DNA of 64,000 bases from Comamonas_C sp026954015 (lineage in GTDB: Bacteria > Pseudomonadota > Gammaproteobacteria > Burkholderiales > Burkholderiaceae_C). The position numbers and the translations under genes were made by a program. Below, piece by piece: positions 54,301 through 62,013 of this stretch. Every line of letters starts with the position of its first letter. Position 1 is the stretch's first letter. The DNA is taken from assembly GCA_035063785.1 (NCBI GenBank), contig JAPSFS010000001.1, forward strand, positions 248,001-312,000. The letters are read 5' to 3'. The notes under the pieces are model-generated. The model saw nothing but the letters and a program-made list of their open reading frames with translations, was not told the DNA's origin and ran no database searches.

Positions 54301-55420
54301 GGACTCGCTTAATTTCGTGAGTGTGTATCTGGCAACGGAAAAAATACTTGGCAGTGTCCCCGAAGGCTGGCAGGTGATGACAATTGCTGAATTATGTCGG
54401 CAGCATGTTAAACAAAAACAATTCTGGCGTTGGGCTGATACATCCATGGTTGTTCGGGCTATCGCCATTGCTGTTGTAGTCGCGGAGCATTTTCACCTGC
54501 TTCCATACCAGTATTTCAGAGGGTCTACCACCGGGCTGTTTATTATAACGGGATATTTCTTTGGCTCCCTTCAGGTGTCGACGGCCTTCAGCAATAGAAG
54601 CGTCAGACCGTTGTTGCGCATGCTGGGGAATTTGATTGTGCCGGTCATGCTTTTTTCACTGGTCTTGTATTTGTGGCAGTGGTTGCGGGGCAATGAGCCG
54701 GCTTCGACACTATTATTGCTGGCAGAAAATCTAAAAGATTATGATCCTAATTCGAAGACTGCGTATCTGTGGTATCTGCACGCGATGATTCAGTTGATGG
54801 TAATATTTATTTTTGCGGTGTGGTTATATCTTCGTCGAAAGAGTGGTGCGGTTGATGCGTGGAGGTTTGCCTGGGGCATGTTCTGGCTGAGTATGGTTCT
54901 GAAATTTGGGCTGCCTTCGTTGTTCATTCCTGATTTCCTTCATTCTGGCGTGCCGGTGGCTACGGTTTGGTCATATTTGCCTACTGCGCATTTGGCGACA
55001 GTGACGCTGGGGGTATTGATATCCGTGGCAGGCGATCGTAGAAAAAAGCTGCTGCTGAGTACGGTGGTGCTTGCGTATTCCTTTTTGCATTCCATGTTTT
55101 CTGCTGACTCGGGATACGCATATTTGATTGTATTCGGCGTCGCATTGTTGTTTCTGAGGCGAGTGCCTTTGCCGCCGCTCGTATCAGGAATTGTCTTGCC
55201 TGTTTCCGGCGCGTCGCTTTATATTTATCTGACACACTTTCAATTTGCGGGAATATTGAGAGTCTTTAACGTGGACGGGCCGTTTGTGTCTACGCTGTTT
55301 TCGATAGCGTGTGGTGTATTGGTTTGGCGTGTTTATGTCTGGTGTTCGGCGAAGGTTGCGCCCACGATCCGGCGTGCAGTCGCGAATCGGAGATATGCAA
55401 TACCGCGAGCTGATTTTTAG
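51350..55420 (+). CDS. NRPS module (C-A-T) fused to a membrane acyltransferase-3 domain
   Basis: A 1356-residue multidomain protein. (1) Condensation domain, about 10-420, with intact active site SVHHSIADGQS (about residue 140). (2) Adenylation domain, about 445-930: FTSGTTGWPKGMVV (A3), FYGATETPQ (A5), YRTGDRGFHHRDG (A7), KIRGYRVEPSEI (A8) and LPNGKIDRGAL (A10 with the catalytic Lys). (3) Carrier domain with LVSLGGDSLNFVS, phosphopantetheine Ser about residue 984. (4) From about 1025, an acyltransferase-3 (OafA-like) membrane domain of about ten spans beginning VVRAIAIAVVVAEHFH. There is no thioesterase. It likely activates an amino (or similar) acid and passes it to a sugar in the membrane (inference). 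The start is ATG 51350; a TTG six codons earlier is possible. AT-rich. Confidence 0.88.
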   Translation: MRNVDEMRKFDVFPLTPGEERYLLAEQFTPEIYQLPRVLCIDGNIDIERIKRALTLLVSRHPALRTGFFKNSTNGFEAHVFHEVRHEWQVIDMPGADAGAVDAWLRSRLKKTTDFSPESLSHFYLIRASALRSFLVTSVHHSIADGQSLQRIIVELFDAYSNEEVRSVARGPHDVITADWSVQGDFQHALQWWAEKLRNVPAVIGLPRDLGGGEKKGVTGVTYGLEPEAVAAAADLADKLRVSEFTVWYATLHVLLGRLTGSADVFSSFQSNGRRFLKNSTDSIGAYSNALVIHTEIDREWNFSDFVNYLNGEVRSAIGHELAPYHKVIEKTGVHPRFGVNWYPQFPEIDVPELKLTDISPELWESDYQLNFRFMREHERRNLVVYYAEAELSRVRIDGLVEQLQALIVQFSRDPLRILRRTRLTELPPAFLRGERETLKGEAAGTITAEFLRRVRMSPESIAIRSAAGEISYQELGMRAGGVGAELDRLNVSRNARVAIYGVRNAEFIINLLGVSVRGNSFLILDSGYPDQRLSRMIEEVHAEAIIYSVIDDAAERVASLGNSTGCLSIGIPIDARAPVDENAVDPEDAAYFIFTSGTTGWPKGMVVSHRPLTNFVRWHAAKFSLTSADRFSFFSGLAHDPALRDIFTPLSVGATLLIPTQDEILQPTSLPAWIKKTGPTVCHATPPLGELMLAGAAPDALSSIRVIFWGGDMLRPKLLERFSEISPETRHVNFYGATETPQAATYYPVDLDIDGEKYAIPIGWATGGHIAHVVDSDGLALGPYEPGEVEIIADELTLGTLDHGRILPLPDDGTRRKYRTGDRGFHHRDGSIQLVGRSDDQVKIRGYRVEPSEISSALLAHPRVMNACVLPVERGGNIRLVAFVVDSLESSTRAPALTAFLEHRLPAYMLPAQFIHVDSLPLLPNGKIDRGALRSLAATEEVAHAPVDDRVLTERESALIEAWKLELGVDDVTLNDSLVSLGGDSLNFVSVYLATEKILGSVPEGWQVMTIAELCRQHVKQKQFWRWADTSMVVRAIAIAVVVAEHFHLLPYQYFRGSTTGLFIITGYFFGSLQVSTAFSNRSVRPLLRMLGNLIVPVMLFSLVLYLWQWLRGNEPASTLLLLAENLKDYDPNSKTAYLWYLHAMIQLMVIFIFAVWLYLRRKSGAVDAWRFAWGMFWLSMVLKFGLPSLFIPDFLHSGVPVATVWSYLPTAHLATVTLGVLISVAGDRRKKLLLSTVVLAYSFLHSMFSADSGYAYLIVFGVALLFLRRVPLPPLVSGIVLPVSGASLYIYLTHFQFAGILRVFNVDGPFVSTLFSIACGVLVWRVYVWCSAKVAPTIRRAVANRRYAIPRADF

Positions 55421-55507
55421 AATGGGAGTTCCGTTCGGTTCCCTCCGGCGTCGGGATAACCCCAGAATTCCTTGGCGCCGCAAATCGTTGACGTCCTAAG
55501 TGCCTGC

Positions 55508-56728
55508 ATGAGACTTGCATATCTGGTCAACCAATACCCCAAGGTCAGCCACAGCTTCATCCGCCGCGAAATCCTCGCGCTGGAGGCGCAGGGGGTGGTG
55601 GTGCAGCGCTTCGCCCTGCGCGGCTGGGCCGATGCACTGGCCGATGGCGAGGACGAGGCGGAGCGTGGCCGCACGCGCTATGTGTTGCAGCGCGGGTTGG
55701 GCGGATTGATCGTCCCCGCATTCAAGACCTTGCTCGCGCAGCCGGGGCGCTGGCTGCGGGCGTTGCTGCTGGCGCTGCGTCTGTCGCGCCGCGCCGATCG
55801 CCCCTGGCCGCTGCACCTGGTGTACCTGGCAGAAGCCTGCCAGTTGCTGCAATGGCTGAAGGAGTGTGGTGCGCAGCACGTGCACGCGCACTTTGGCAGC
55901 AACTCTGCCGAGGTGGTGATGCTGGCGCACGCGCTGGGCGGGCCAGGCTACAGCTTCACGGTGCACGGCCCGGAGGAGTTCGACAAGCCGCAGGCGCTGC
56001 ACCTGCGCGAGAAGATGCAGGCGGCGCGCTTCGTGGTGGCGATCAGCTCGTACGGGCGCAGCCAGCTCTACCGCTGGCTGCCGGTGGAGCACTGGCACAA
56101 GGTGGCGGTGGTGCATTGCGGGCTGGACCAGGCGTTTCACGATGTGCCTGCGCAGCCGGTGCCCCATGCGCCCCGGCTGGTGTGCGTGGGCCGGTTGTGC
56201 GAGCAGAAGGGCCAGCTCTTGCTGGTGCAGGCGGCGGCGCTGCTCGCGCAGCGGGGTGTGGCATTCGAGCTGGTGCTGGCGGGTGACGGAGAGATGCGCG
56301 CGGAGGTCGAGGCCGAGATCGCGCGCCACGGCTTGCGGGCGCGGTTTCGCATCACGGGCTGGATCGCGTCCGAACAGGTACGGGCCGAACTGCTCGCCGC
56401 GCGCGCGCTGGTGCTGCCGAGCTTTGCGGAGGGACTGCCGGTGGTCATCATGGAAGCGATGGCGTTGCGCAGGCCGGTGCTCAGCACCTATGTGGCGGGC
56501 ATCCCCGAGCTGGTGCAGCCGGAGCGCACGGGCTGGCTCTGTCCGGCCGGGGACGTGGCGGCGCTGGCCGAGGCGATGCAGGCCTGTCTTGCCGCCCCGG
56601 CGGCGCGGCTCGACGCGATGGGCGAGGCGGCACACGAGCGCGTGCTGGCGCGCCACGACGTGGATACCGAGGCGGGCAAGCTGCTGGCCTTGTTTCGCAA
56701 ACACGCGGGCGAGGGGCCGCACGCATGA
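55508..56728 (+). CDS. Glycosyltransferase family 4 (EPS/colanic acid type)
   Basis: A 406-residue GT-B enzyme: LAYLVNQYPKVSHSFIRREI at the N-terminus (typical of EPS GT4), HVHAHFGSNSAEVVML, FTVHGPEEFDKPQALHL, then the donor domain LVCVGRLCEQKGQLLLVQA and the nucleotide-sugar motif FAEGLPVVIMEAMALRRPVL. GC-rich, marking the end of the AT-rich cassette. The stop overlaps the next gene (ATGA). Confidence 0.92.
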   Translation: MRLAYLVNQYPKVSHSFIRREILALEAQGVVVQRFALRGWADALADGEDEAERGRTRYVLQRGLGGLIVPAFKTLLAQPGRWLRALLLALRLSRRADRPWPLHLVYLAEACQLLQWLKECGAQHVHAHFGSNSAEVVMLAHALGGPGYSFTVHGPEEFDKPQALHLREKMQAARFVVAISSYGRSQLYRWLPVEHWHKVAVVHCGLDQAFHDVPAQPVPHAPRLVCVGRLCEQKGQLLLVQAAALLAQRGVAFELVLAGDGEMRAEVEAEIARHGLRARFRITGWIASEQVRAELLAARALVLPSFAEGLPVVIMEAMALRRPVLSTYVAGIPELVQPERTGWLCPAGDVAALAEAMQACLAAPAARLDAMGEAAHERVLARHDVDTEAGKLLALFRKHAGEGPHA

Positions 56729-59277
56729 CGGCGGTGGCGGCGCTGCTCTGGCTGCTGGTGGCGCTTGTCGCGGTGCCGGTGCTGGTGGTGTGGCTGCAGG
56801 TGCTGCTCGCCTGGCCCCGGCGCGGCGACGGGTTGCCCGTGGGCGTGCCGGGCGGCGTCGCAGCGGAGGATGCCGCGCTGCGCTGCGCCGTGCTGGTGCC
56901 TGCGCACGACGAAGCGGCGGTGATCGGCGAGACGGTGCGCGCGCTGCGCACGCAGTTGGGCGCGGGCGACACCTTGCTGGTGGTGGCGGATAACTGCGGC
57001 GACGAGACCGCGCGGATCGCGCGCGCAGCGGGCGCCACGGTGGTGGAGCGTGCCGATGCCGAGCGGCGCGGCAAGGGCTATGCGCTGGATTTTGGCGTGC
57101 GCCACCTGGCAGGTGGCCGTGTGTACGACGCGCTGCTCATCGTCGATGCCGATTGCAGCGTGCAGACGCCTCAGGGTATTCATCATCTGGCGCGAATGGC
57201 GGTGCGGTGCGGCCGCCCGGTGCAGGCGCTGTACCTCATGGATGCGCCCGAGGGCGGTTCCATCAAGACGCGCGTGGCGGCCTTTGCGTGGCGGCTGAAG
57301 AACTGGGTGCGCCCCCTGGGCTGGCATGTGCTGGGTTGGCCCTGCCAGTTGATGGGCACGGGCATGGCATTCCCGTGGGCCATGGCCAGTCACATGCAGT
57401 TGGCCAATGCCGAGCTGGTGGAAGACATGAAGCTGGGCGTGGACCTGGCGCTCGCGGGCACGCCGCCGCTGTTCTGCCCCGAGGTGCTGGTGCGCAGCAC
57501 CTTCCCGACGGCCGAGCGGGCGGTGCAGAGCCAGCGTACGCGCTGGGAGCACGGGCACCTGGGCATGATCGCCGCGCACGCGCCACGCTTGGGGCGTCGT
57601 GCGCTGCGGCTGCGCAGTGGCGCGCTGCTGGCGATGGCGCTGGATATCGGCGTGCCGCCGCTGGCCTTGCTGGTGTTGTTGCAGTTGGGCGTGCTGGTGG
57701 TGTGCGCGTTTGCTGCGACCTGGGGTGCGGGGGGGGCGCCTTTGTGGGGGGCGAGCCTGTGCGTCGTGCTGTTCGCCAGCGCAGCGGGCCTGGCTTGGTG
57801 GGGTTGGGGCAGTGCGGTGGTGTCGCTGCGCGATCTGGCGCAGGTGCCGGGGTATGTGCTGGCCAAGCTGCCGATATATCTGGGGTATCTCTTGCACCGG
57901 CGGCAGCAAGAGTGGATCAGGACGGATCGCGATCCGCCGGATGCGACGGGAGGGATCGCTATGAATGTGGCATCCGATATTGAATCGGGTGCGATGAAGG
58001 TTGCTCTCGTGGCCGACCACGCGTCGCTCAAATTTGGTGGCGAAGCTGCGCTACCGTTCCATTATTTCCGGGTGTTGATGCAGCGCGGCGTGGATGTCCG
58101 GCTTTTCGTGCATGAAAGAACCCGGACTGAGCTGGAGGCTGCTTTCCCAGATGCCGTAGCGAGGATGGTTTTCGTCGAGGACACCTGGTTGAACAAGTTT
58201 CTTTGGCGCGTGGAAGAGCGGCTACCCTGGAGGGTGGGTTACTTCACGGCGGGCTGGCTTTTGAGAATCAGCACGCAGATCAGGATGCGCCGAAGATTGC
58301 TGCAATCGGTGCGCGATGGCTTGGTGAATATCGTTCACCAGGTCATCCCCGTGTCGCCGAAGGAACCGTCGTTCATGTTCGGGCTGGGGGTGCCGGTGAT
58401 CATCGGGCCGATGAACGGGGGAATGCGCTATCCGGACGGGTTCTTGCCGCCCCACAGGGGCCTCAAAGCATGGGGGGCGCGGTCGGCGTCGGCGGTGGCG
58501 ACGCTATTGAATCGGGTGATTCCCGGCAAACCTCGTGCGAGCGTGATTCTCGTGGCCAATCGGCGGACGGAACAGGCGCTGCCAGGTCGCCGATTCAACA
58601 AAGTCACGCTATTTGTCGAAAATGGCGTTGACTTGGATGTCTGGCGCCGTGACGTGTCCGCGCCAGCTCGAGATTTAAACGGAATATGCTGTTTTGTGTT
58701 TATCGGGCGACTGGTCGAATGGAAGGCAGTAGACCTTCTGATAGAAGCCTACGCACGTATGGCCGCCAAAGAGTCATGCAGTTTATTGATTATTGGGGGG
58801 GGGCCTGCAGAAGCGGGTTGGATGGCTCAGGCGGAGCAACTGGGCCTGTTGGAACGGGATTTTCAGACGAACTGCGCAGGCAAAATCTGTTTTGCCGGCT
58901 GGAAGGATCAGACGGAATGCGCCGATATTCTCTCCCGATCGGACGTGCTGGTGCTGCCGAGCCTGATGGAGTGTGGCGGCGCGGTTGTCCTGGAGGCCAT
59001 GGCGATGGGGCTGCCGGTGATCGCCACCCGTTGGGGTGGACCAGTGGATTATCTGGACGATACCTGCGGCCGGTTGGTGGACCCGACCGGTCGTGAAGCT
59101 TTTGTCGATGGGCTGGCCGCTGCAATGCAGGAGCTCGCACGCTCGCCCACGCTGCGCGCGTCGCTCGGCGACCACGGGAGGGCCAGGGTGGTCCGGTTTT
59201 ACGATTGGGAACGGAAGGTGGACCAGATGATGGATATTTATCATGAGACGCTGAACGACTGGCGGCGGGCCGGTTGA
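56725..59277 (+). CDS. Fused GT2-GT4 bifunctional glycosyltransferase
   Basis: An 850-residue protein. Residues about 1-405 are a processive-type GT2 with an N-terminal membrane span, AVLVPAHDEAAVIGETV, LLIVDADCSVQTP (metal motif), AELVEDMKLGVDLA, SQRTRWEHGHLGM, and two to three C-terminal membrane spans. Residues about 424-850 are a GT4: MKVALVADHASLKFGGEAAL, CCFVFIGRLVEWKAVDLLIE, and the donor motif LMECGGAVVLEAMAMGLPVI. The link (about 405-423) is hydrophilic. Inside it, ATG 57961 is preceded by GGGAGGGATCGCT, an excellent ribosome-binding site, so the GT4 half could also be made separately. The two halves differ in codon style, the second being less GC-rich at first. Confidence 0.85.
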   Translation: MTAVAALLWLLVALVAVPVLVVWLQVLLAWPRRGDGLPVGVPGGVAAEDAALRCAVLVPAHDEAAVIGETVRALRTQLGAGDTLLVVADNCGDETARIARAAGATVVERADAERRGKGYALDFGVRHLAGGRVYDALLIVDADCSVQTPQGIHHLARMAVRCGRPVQALYLMDAPEGGSIKTRVAAFAWRLKNWVRPLGWHVLGWPCQLMGTGMAFPWAMASHMQLANAELVEDMKLGVDLALAGTPPLFCPEVLVRSTFPTAERAVQSQRTRWEHGHLGMIAAHAPRLGRRALRLRSGALLAMALDIGVPPLALLVLLQLGVLVVCAFAATWGAGGAPLWGASLCVVLFASAAGLAWWGWGSAVVSLRDLAQVPGYVLAKLPIYLGYLLHRRQQEWIRTDRDPPDATGGIAMNVASDIESGAMKVALVADHASLKFGGEAALPFHYFRVLMQRGVDVRLFVHERTRTELEAAFPDAVARMVFVEDTWLNKFLWRVEERLPWRVGYFTAGWLLRISTQIRMRRRLLQSVRDGLVNIVHQVIPVSPKEPSFMFGLGVPVIIGPMNGGMRYPDGFLPPHRGLKAWGARSASAVATLLNRVIPGKPRASVILVANRRTEQALPGRRFNKVTLFVENGVDLDVWRRDVSAPARDLNGICCFVFIGRLVEWKAVDLLIEAYARMAAKESCSLLIIGGGPAEAGWMAQAEQLGLLERDFQTNCAGKICFAGWKDQTECADILSRSDVLVLPSLMECGGAVVLEAMAMGLPVIATRWGGPVDYLDDTCGRLVDPTGREAFVDGLAAAMQELARSPTLRASLGDHGRARVVRFYDWERKVDQMMDIYHETLNDWRRAG

Positions 59278-59278
59278 A

Positions 59279-60130
59279 ATGGTGGTGGATGGACCGGGTA
59301 CTGCTGAAACGGGTGCGGGCTCGGCACCACGGCGCGCAGAGTGCCGATGGATAAACGACCGGGTGGAAATTGCCGGGTTGCCGTTCGACGTGGTGGATAC
59401 CGCTGGCGCGGCGCGGCACATTGCCACAGCCGTGCGCGACCGGCAGCGGCTGTTCCTTTCCACGCCGAATCTCAACTTCCTTGTGGCGGCGCAGCGCGAT
59501 GCGGCGTTTCGCGAATCGGTGCTGGCCAGTGACCTCAGTGTGGCCGATGGCATGCCGGTGGTGTGGCTCGCGCGGCTGCAGGGCACACCTTTGCCCGAGC
59601 GGGTGGCGGGCTCCACGCTGTTTGATCTGCTGCGCCGCGGTGCCGGACAGGAACTGCTCGGGCGGCCGATCAAGGTGTATTTTTTTGGCGGTCCGCCGGG
59701 CGTGGCCGAGCAGGCGTGCGCGGTACTCAATGCCGAGCAGGCGGCAGGGCGCGGGTACATGCTGGGGGTCGGCGCGCAATGTCCGGGTTTCGGGCCGGTG
59801 GAGGCCATGTCGCCCCCTGAGGCGATTGCGGCGATCAACGCCAGCGGCGCGGATTTCCTCGTCGTGGCGCTGGGGGCGCAAAAGGGGCAGGCGTGGATCA
59901 TGCACAACCTCGGTCGGCTCACCGTGCCGGTGGTGAGCCACCTGGGTGCGGTGGTGAACTTTGTTGCGGGCACGGTGCAGCGCGCGCCGGTGGCGTGGCA
60001 GCGCCTGGGGCTGGAGTGGCTCTGGCGCATCCGGCAGGAGCCGCAGCTTTTTGGGCGCTACTGGCGTGATGGCCGGGCGCTGCTCGGGCTCGCCTTTCGG
60101 GCGCTGGGGCGCAGGAACAGGGCTGGCTGA
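59279..60130 (+). CDS. WecG/TagA/CpsF-family (GT26) glycosyltransferase
   Basis: A 283-residue GT26 enzyme: LPFDVVDTAGAARHI and FLSTPNLNFLVAAQRDAAF, then ASDLSVADGMPVVWLAR (the family Asp-containing donor site), VYFFGGPPGVAEQAC and PVVSHLGAVVNFVAGTVQRA. The C-terminus is an amphipathic basic region that binds membranes in this family. It transfers ManNAc/ManNAcA or glucose-type sugars to lipid-linked acceptors. It starts one base after the previous stop. A 192-base gap without recognised genes follows, before the exosortase gene. Confidence 0.92.
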   Translation: MVVDGPGTAETGAGSAPRRAECRWINDRVEIAGLPFDVVDTAGAARHIATAVRDRQRLFLSTPNLNFLVAAQRDAAFRESVLASDLSVADGMPVVWLARLQGTPLPERVAGSTLFDLLRRGAGQELLGRPIKVYFFGGPPGVAEQACAVLNAEQAAGRGYMLGVGAQCPGFGPVEAMSPPEAIAAINASGADFLVVALGAQKGQAWIMHNLGRLTVPVVSHLGAVVNFVAGTVQRAPVAWQRLGLEWLWRIRQEPQLFGRYWRDGRALLGLAFRALGRRNRAG

Positions 60131-60322
60131 CATCTTCCAAGGTACTGCAGGAGGACGCGGCCCGGTGGCGGCGGTTGTATCCAGGACCATGCAATCCCCA
60201 TGGTTCCATCGGCCTAACAGGCTGAACTTGTGGCGTCTGCTCGGGTCTTTGAATCGCAACAAGCTGTTAGCATCTTCGCGATCAGCCGCCCCTACTTTTC
60301 CATCGTGCGCTTTACCTTCCGT

Positions 60323-61855
60323 ATGTCTCGCAACGAGCAACTGCTGCTGCTCGGCGTCTTGTTGGCGATCGCAGCGTTCTGGGGCGGGCTCGCCGAACTC
60401 GTGGGGCGCTGGTACAAGCAGGAGGAATACAGCCACGGCTTCTTCCTGCCGCTGATTTCGCTGTTTCTGCTCTGGTACCGGCGCGATGTGCTGCGCAAGA
60501 GCCGGGGCGCGCCCTCGGGCTGGGGGCTGGTGCTGCTGGTGGTGGCGGCGCTGCTCCTGGTGCTGGGCGAGGTGACGGCGCTGTTCCTGGCGGTGCAGAT
60601 CGGTTTCCTGCTGGCGCTGGTGGGGCTGGTGCTGTGCTATGGCGGCGTGTCGCTGTTGCGCGTGGCATGGATGCCGATTGCGTTCCTGCTGTTCGCGATT
60701 CCGCTGCCGTACTTCATCGATTCGCAGATTTCATGGCGGCTGCAGCTCATGTCGTCGAGCATGGGCGTGGGGCTGCTCCGGCTCATGGGCTACGCGGTGT
60801 ACCTCGAAGGCAACGTGATCGACCTGGGCAGCTACAAGCTTCAGGTGGTCGAGGCCTGCAGCGGGTTGCGCTACCTGTATCCGCTCTTGAGCCTGAGCTT
60901 TCTCATGGCCTACATCTACCCGGCCAGGCTGCGCTGGCGGGTGCTGGTGTTTCTGTCGGCGGTGCCGATCACGGTGCTCACCAACAGTGCGCGCATCGCG
61001 ATGGTCGGGGTGCTGGTGGCGCGCTGGGGCAACGGCATGGCCGACGGGTTCCTGCATTATTTCGAGGGCTGGGTGATCTTTCTCATCTGTCAGCTCATCC
61101 TGATGGCGGAGATCTGGGTGATCGAGCGCTTCACGCTGCGCCGCGGGATCATGGAGGTGCAGCAGCAGATTCCGCTGCCGCCGGTGGCCACGCCCACGGG
61201 CGTCTACAGCGCGCGCTGGTCACGGCCGCTCGTGGCGGCGCTGGTGCTGCTGGTGGTGGGCTGGGCGGCGGCGCTCACGGTGGGCGGGCGCCAGGAGGTC
61301 AAGCCGCAGCGCGCCAGCCTGGTCACCTTCCCGCTGGAGCTGGGCAACTGGCGCGCCACCGAGTCTTCGTTGTCGATCGAGGTGGAGCAGGCGCTGGGTT
61401 TTTCCGACTACGTGCTCGCCGACTACCGCGACGAGGCGGGCGACGTGGTGAATTTCTACACCGCCTACTACGCCTCGCAGCGCAAGGGCGTCTCGCCGCA
61501 CTCGCCGCAGGTGTGCATTCCGGGCGGCGGCTGGGTGATCTCGGGCATACGCAACGAAACGGTGACGCTGAACGACGGCACGCCGCTCGGGGTGGTGCGC
61601 GTGGTGATCTCCAAGGACAATGTGCACCAGCTCGTGTATTACTGGTTCGAGCAGCGTGGGCGGCACATTTCCAACGAGTACATGATGAAGTGGTACCTGC
61701 TGGAGGATGCCATCGTGCGCAACCGTACCGACGGCGCGCTGGTGCGCGTGGTCACGCCGATGCGCGAGGGCGAGGCGCAGGGTGCGAGCGACGCTCGCCT
61801 GGCATCGTTCCTGCGGCTTGCCGTACCGCTGCTCGGGCCGTTCGTGCCCAAATAG
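60323..61855 (+). CDS. xrtD: Exosortase fused to EpsI domain (XrtD type)
   Basis: A 510-residue protein. The N-terminal exosortase (about 1-290) has about eight membrane spans and the catalytic triad Cys179 in VVEACSGLRYLYPL, Arg224 in NSARIAMVGV and His245 in LHYFEGWVIF. The C-terminal EpsI domain (about 320-510) starts after a membrane span and contains FPLELGNWRATES, YYASQRKGVSPHSPQVCIP and VYYWFEQRGR. This fused form is the one paired with VPLPA-CTERM signals, and a candidate substrate lies at 27064. It cleaves and probably transfers its substrates at the inner membrane. The ATG at 60323 is used; the in-frame upstream residues look non-coding. Confidence 0.93.
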   Translation: MSRNEQLLLLGVLLAIAAFWGGLAELVGRWYKQEEYSHGFFLPLISLFLLWYRRDVLRKSRGAPSGWGLVLLVVAALLLVLGEVTALFLAVQIGFLLALVGLVLCYGGVSLLRVAWMPIAFLLFAIPLPYFIDSQISWRLQLMSSSMGVGLLRLMGYAVYLEGNVIDLGSYKLQVVEACSGLRYLYPLLSLSFLMAYIYPARLRWRVLVFLSAVPITVLTNSARIAMVGVLVARWGNGMADGFLHYFEGWVIFLICQLILMAEIWVIERFTLRRGIMEVQQQIPLPPVATPTGVYSARWSRPLVAALVLLVVGWAAALTVGGRQEVKPQRASLVTFPLELGNWRATESSLSIEVEQALGFSDYVLADYRDEAGDVVNFYTAYYASQRKGVSPHSPQVCIPGGGWVISGIRNETVTLNDGTPLGVVRVVISKDNVHQLVYYWFEQRGRHISNEYMMKWYLLEDAIVRNRTDGALVRVVTPMREGEAQGASDARLASFLRLAVPLLGPFVPK

Positions 61856-61898
61856 GCCGTGGTGGCTTTGCACGGTGCGATCGGGCGGAAATGCATGC

Positions 61899-61950
61899 CA
61901 AACATGGTTGCGGCCCTTATGTAACAAGCGCGAGCAGCTATCATATTGAG
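61899..61950 (-). repeat. Degenerate Comamonadaceae-type dispersed repeat, copy 3
   Basis: On the - strand it reads CTCAATATGATAGCTGCTCG, CGCTTGTTACATAAGGGCCG and CAACCATGTTTG, matching the TGATAGCTGCTAGCGCTTGT...CATAAG pattern of the dispersed element at the first arm and poorly at the second. It lies in the 158-base gap between the exosortase and the TPR lipoprotein, so it may separate them transcriptionally. Confidence 0.55.
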
Positions 61951-62013
61951 GAGCCGGCAGCGGCTCGATGGTTGAAGTGTGTTGCCGGCGCTGCGCCGGC
62001 TGAGGGAGTCGAG

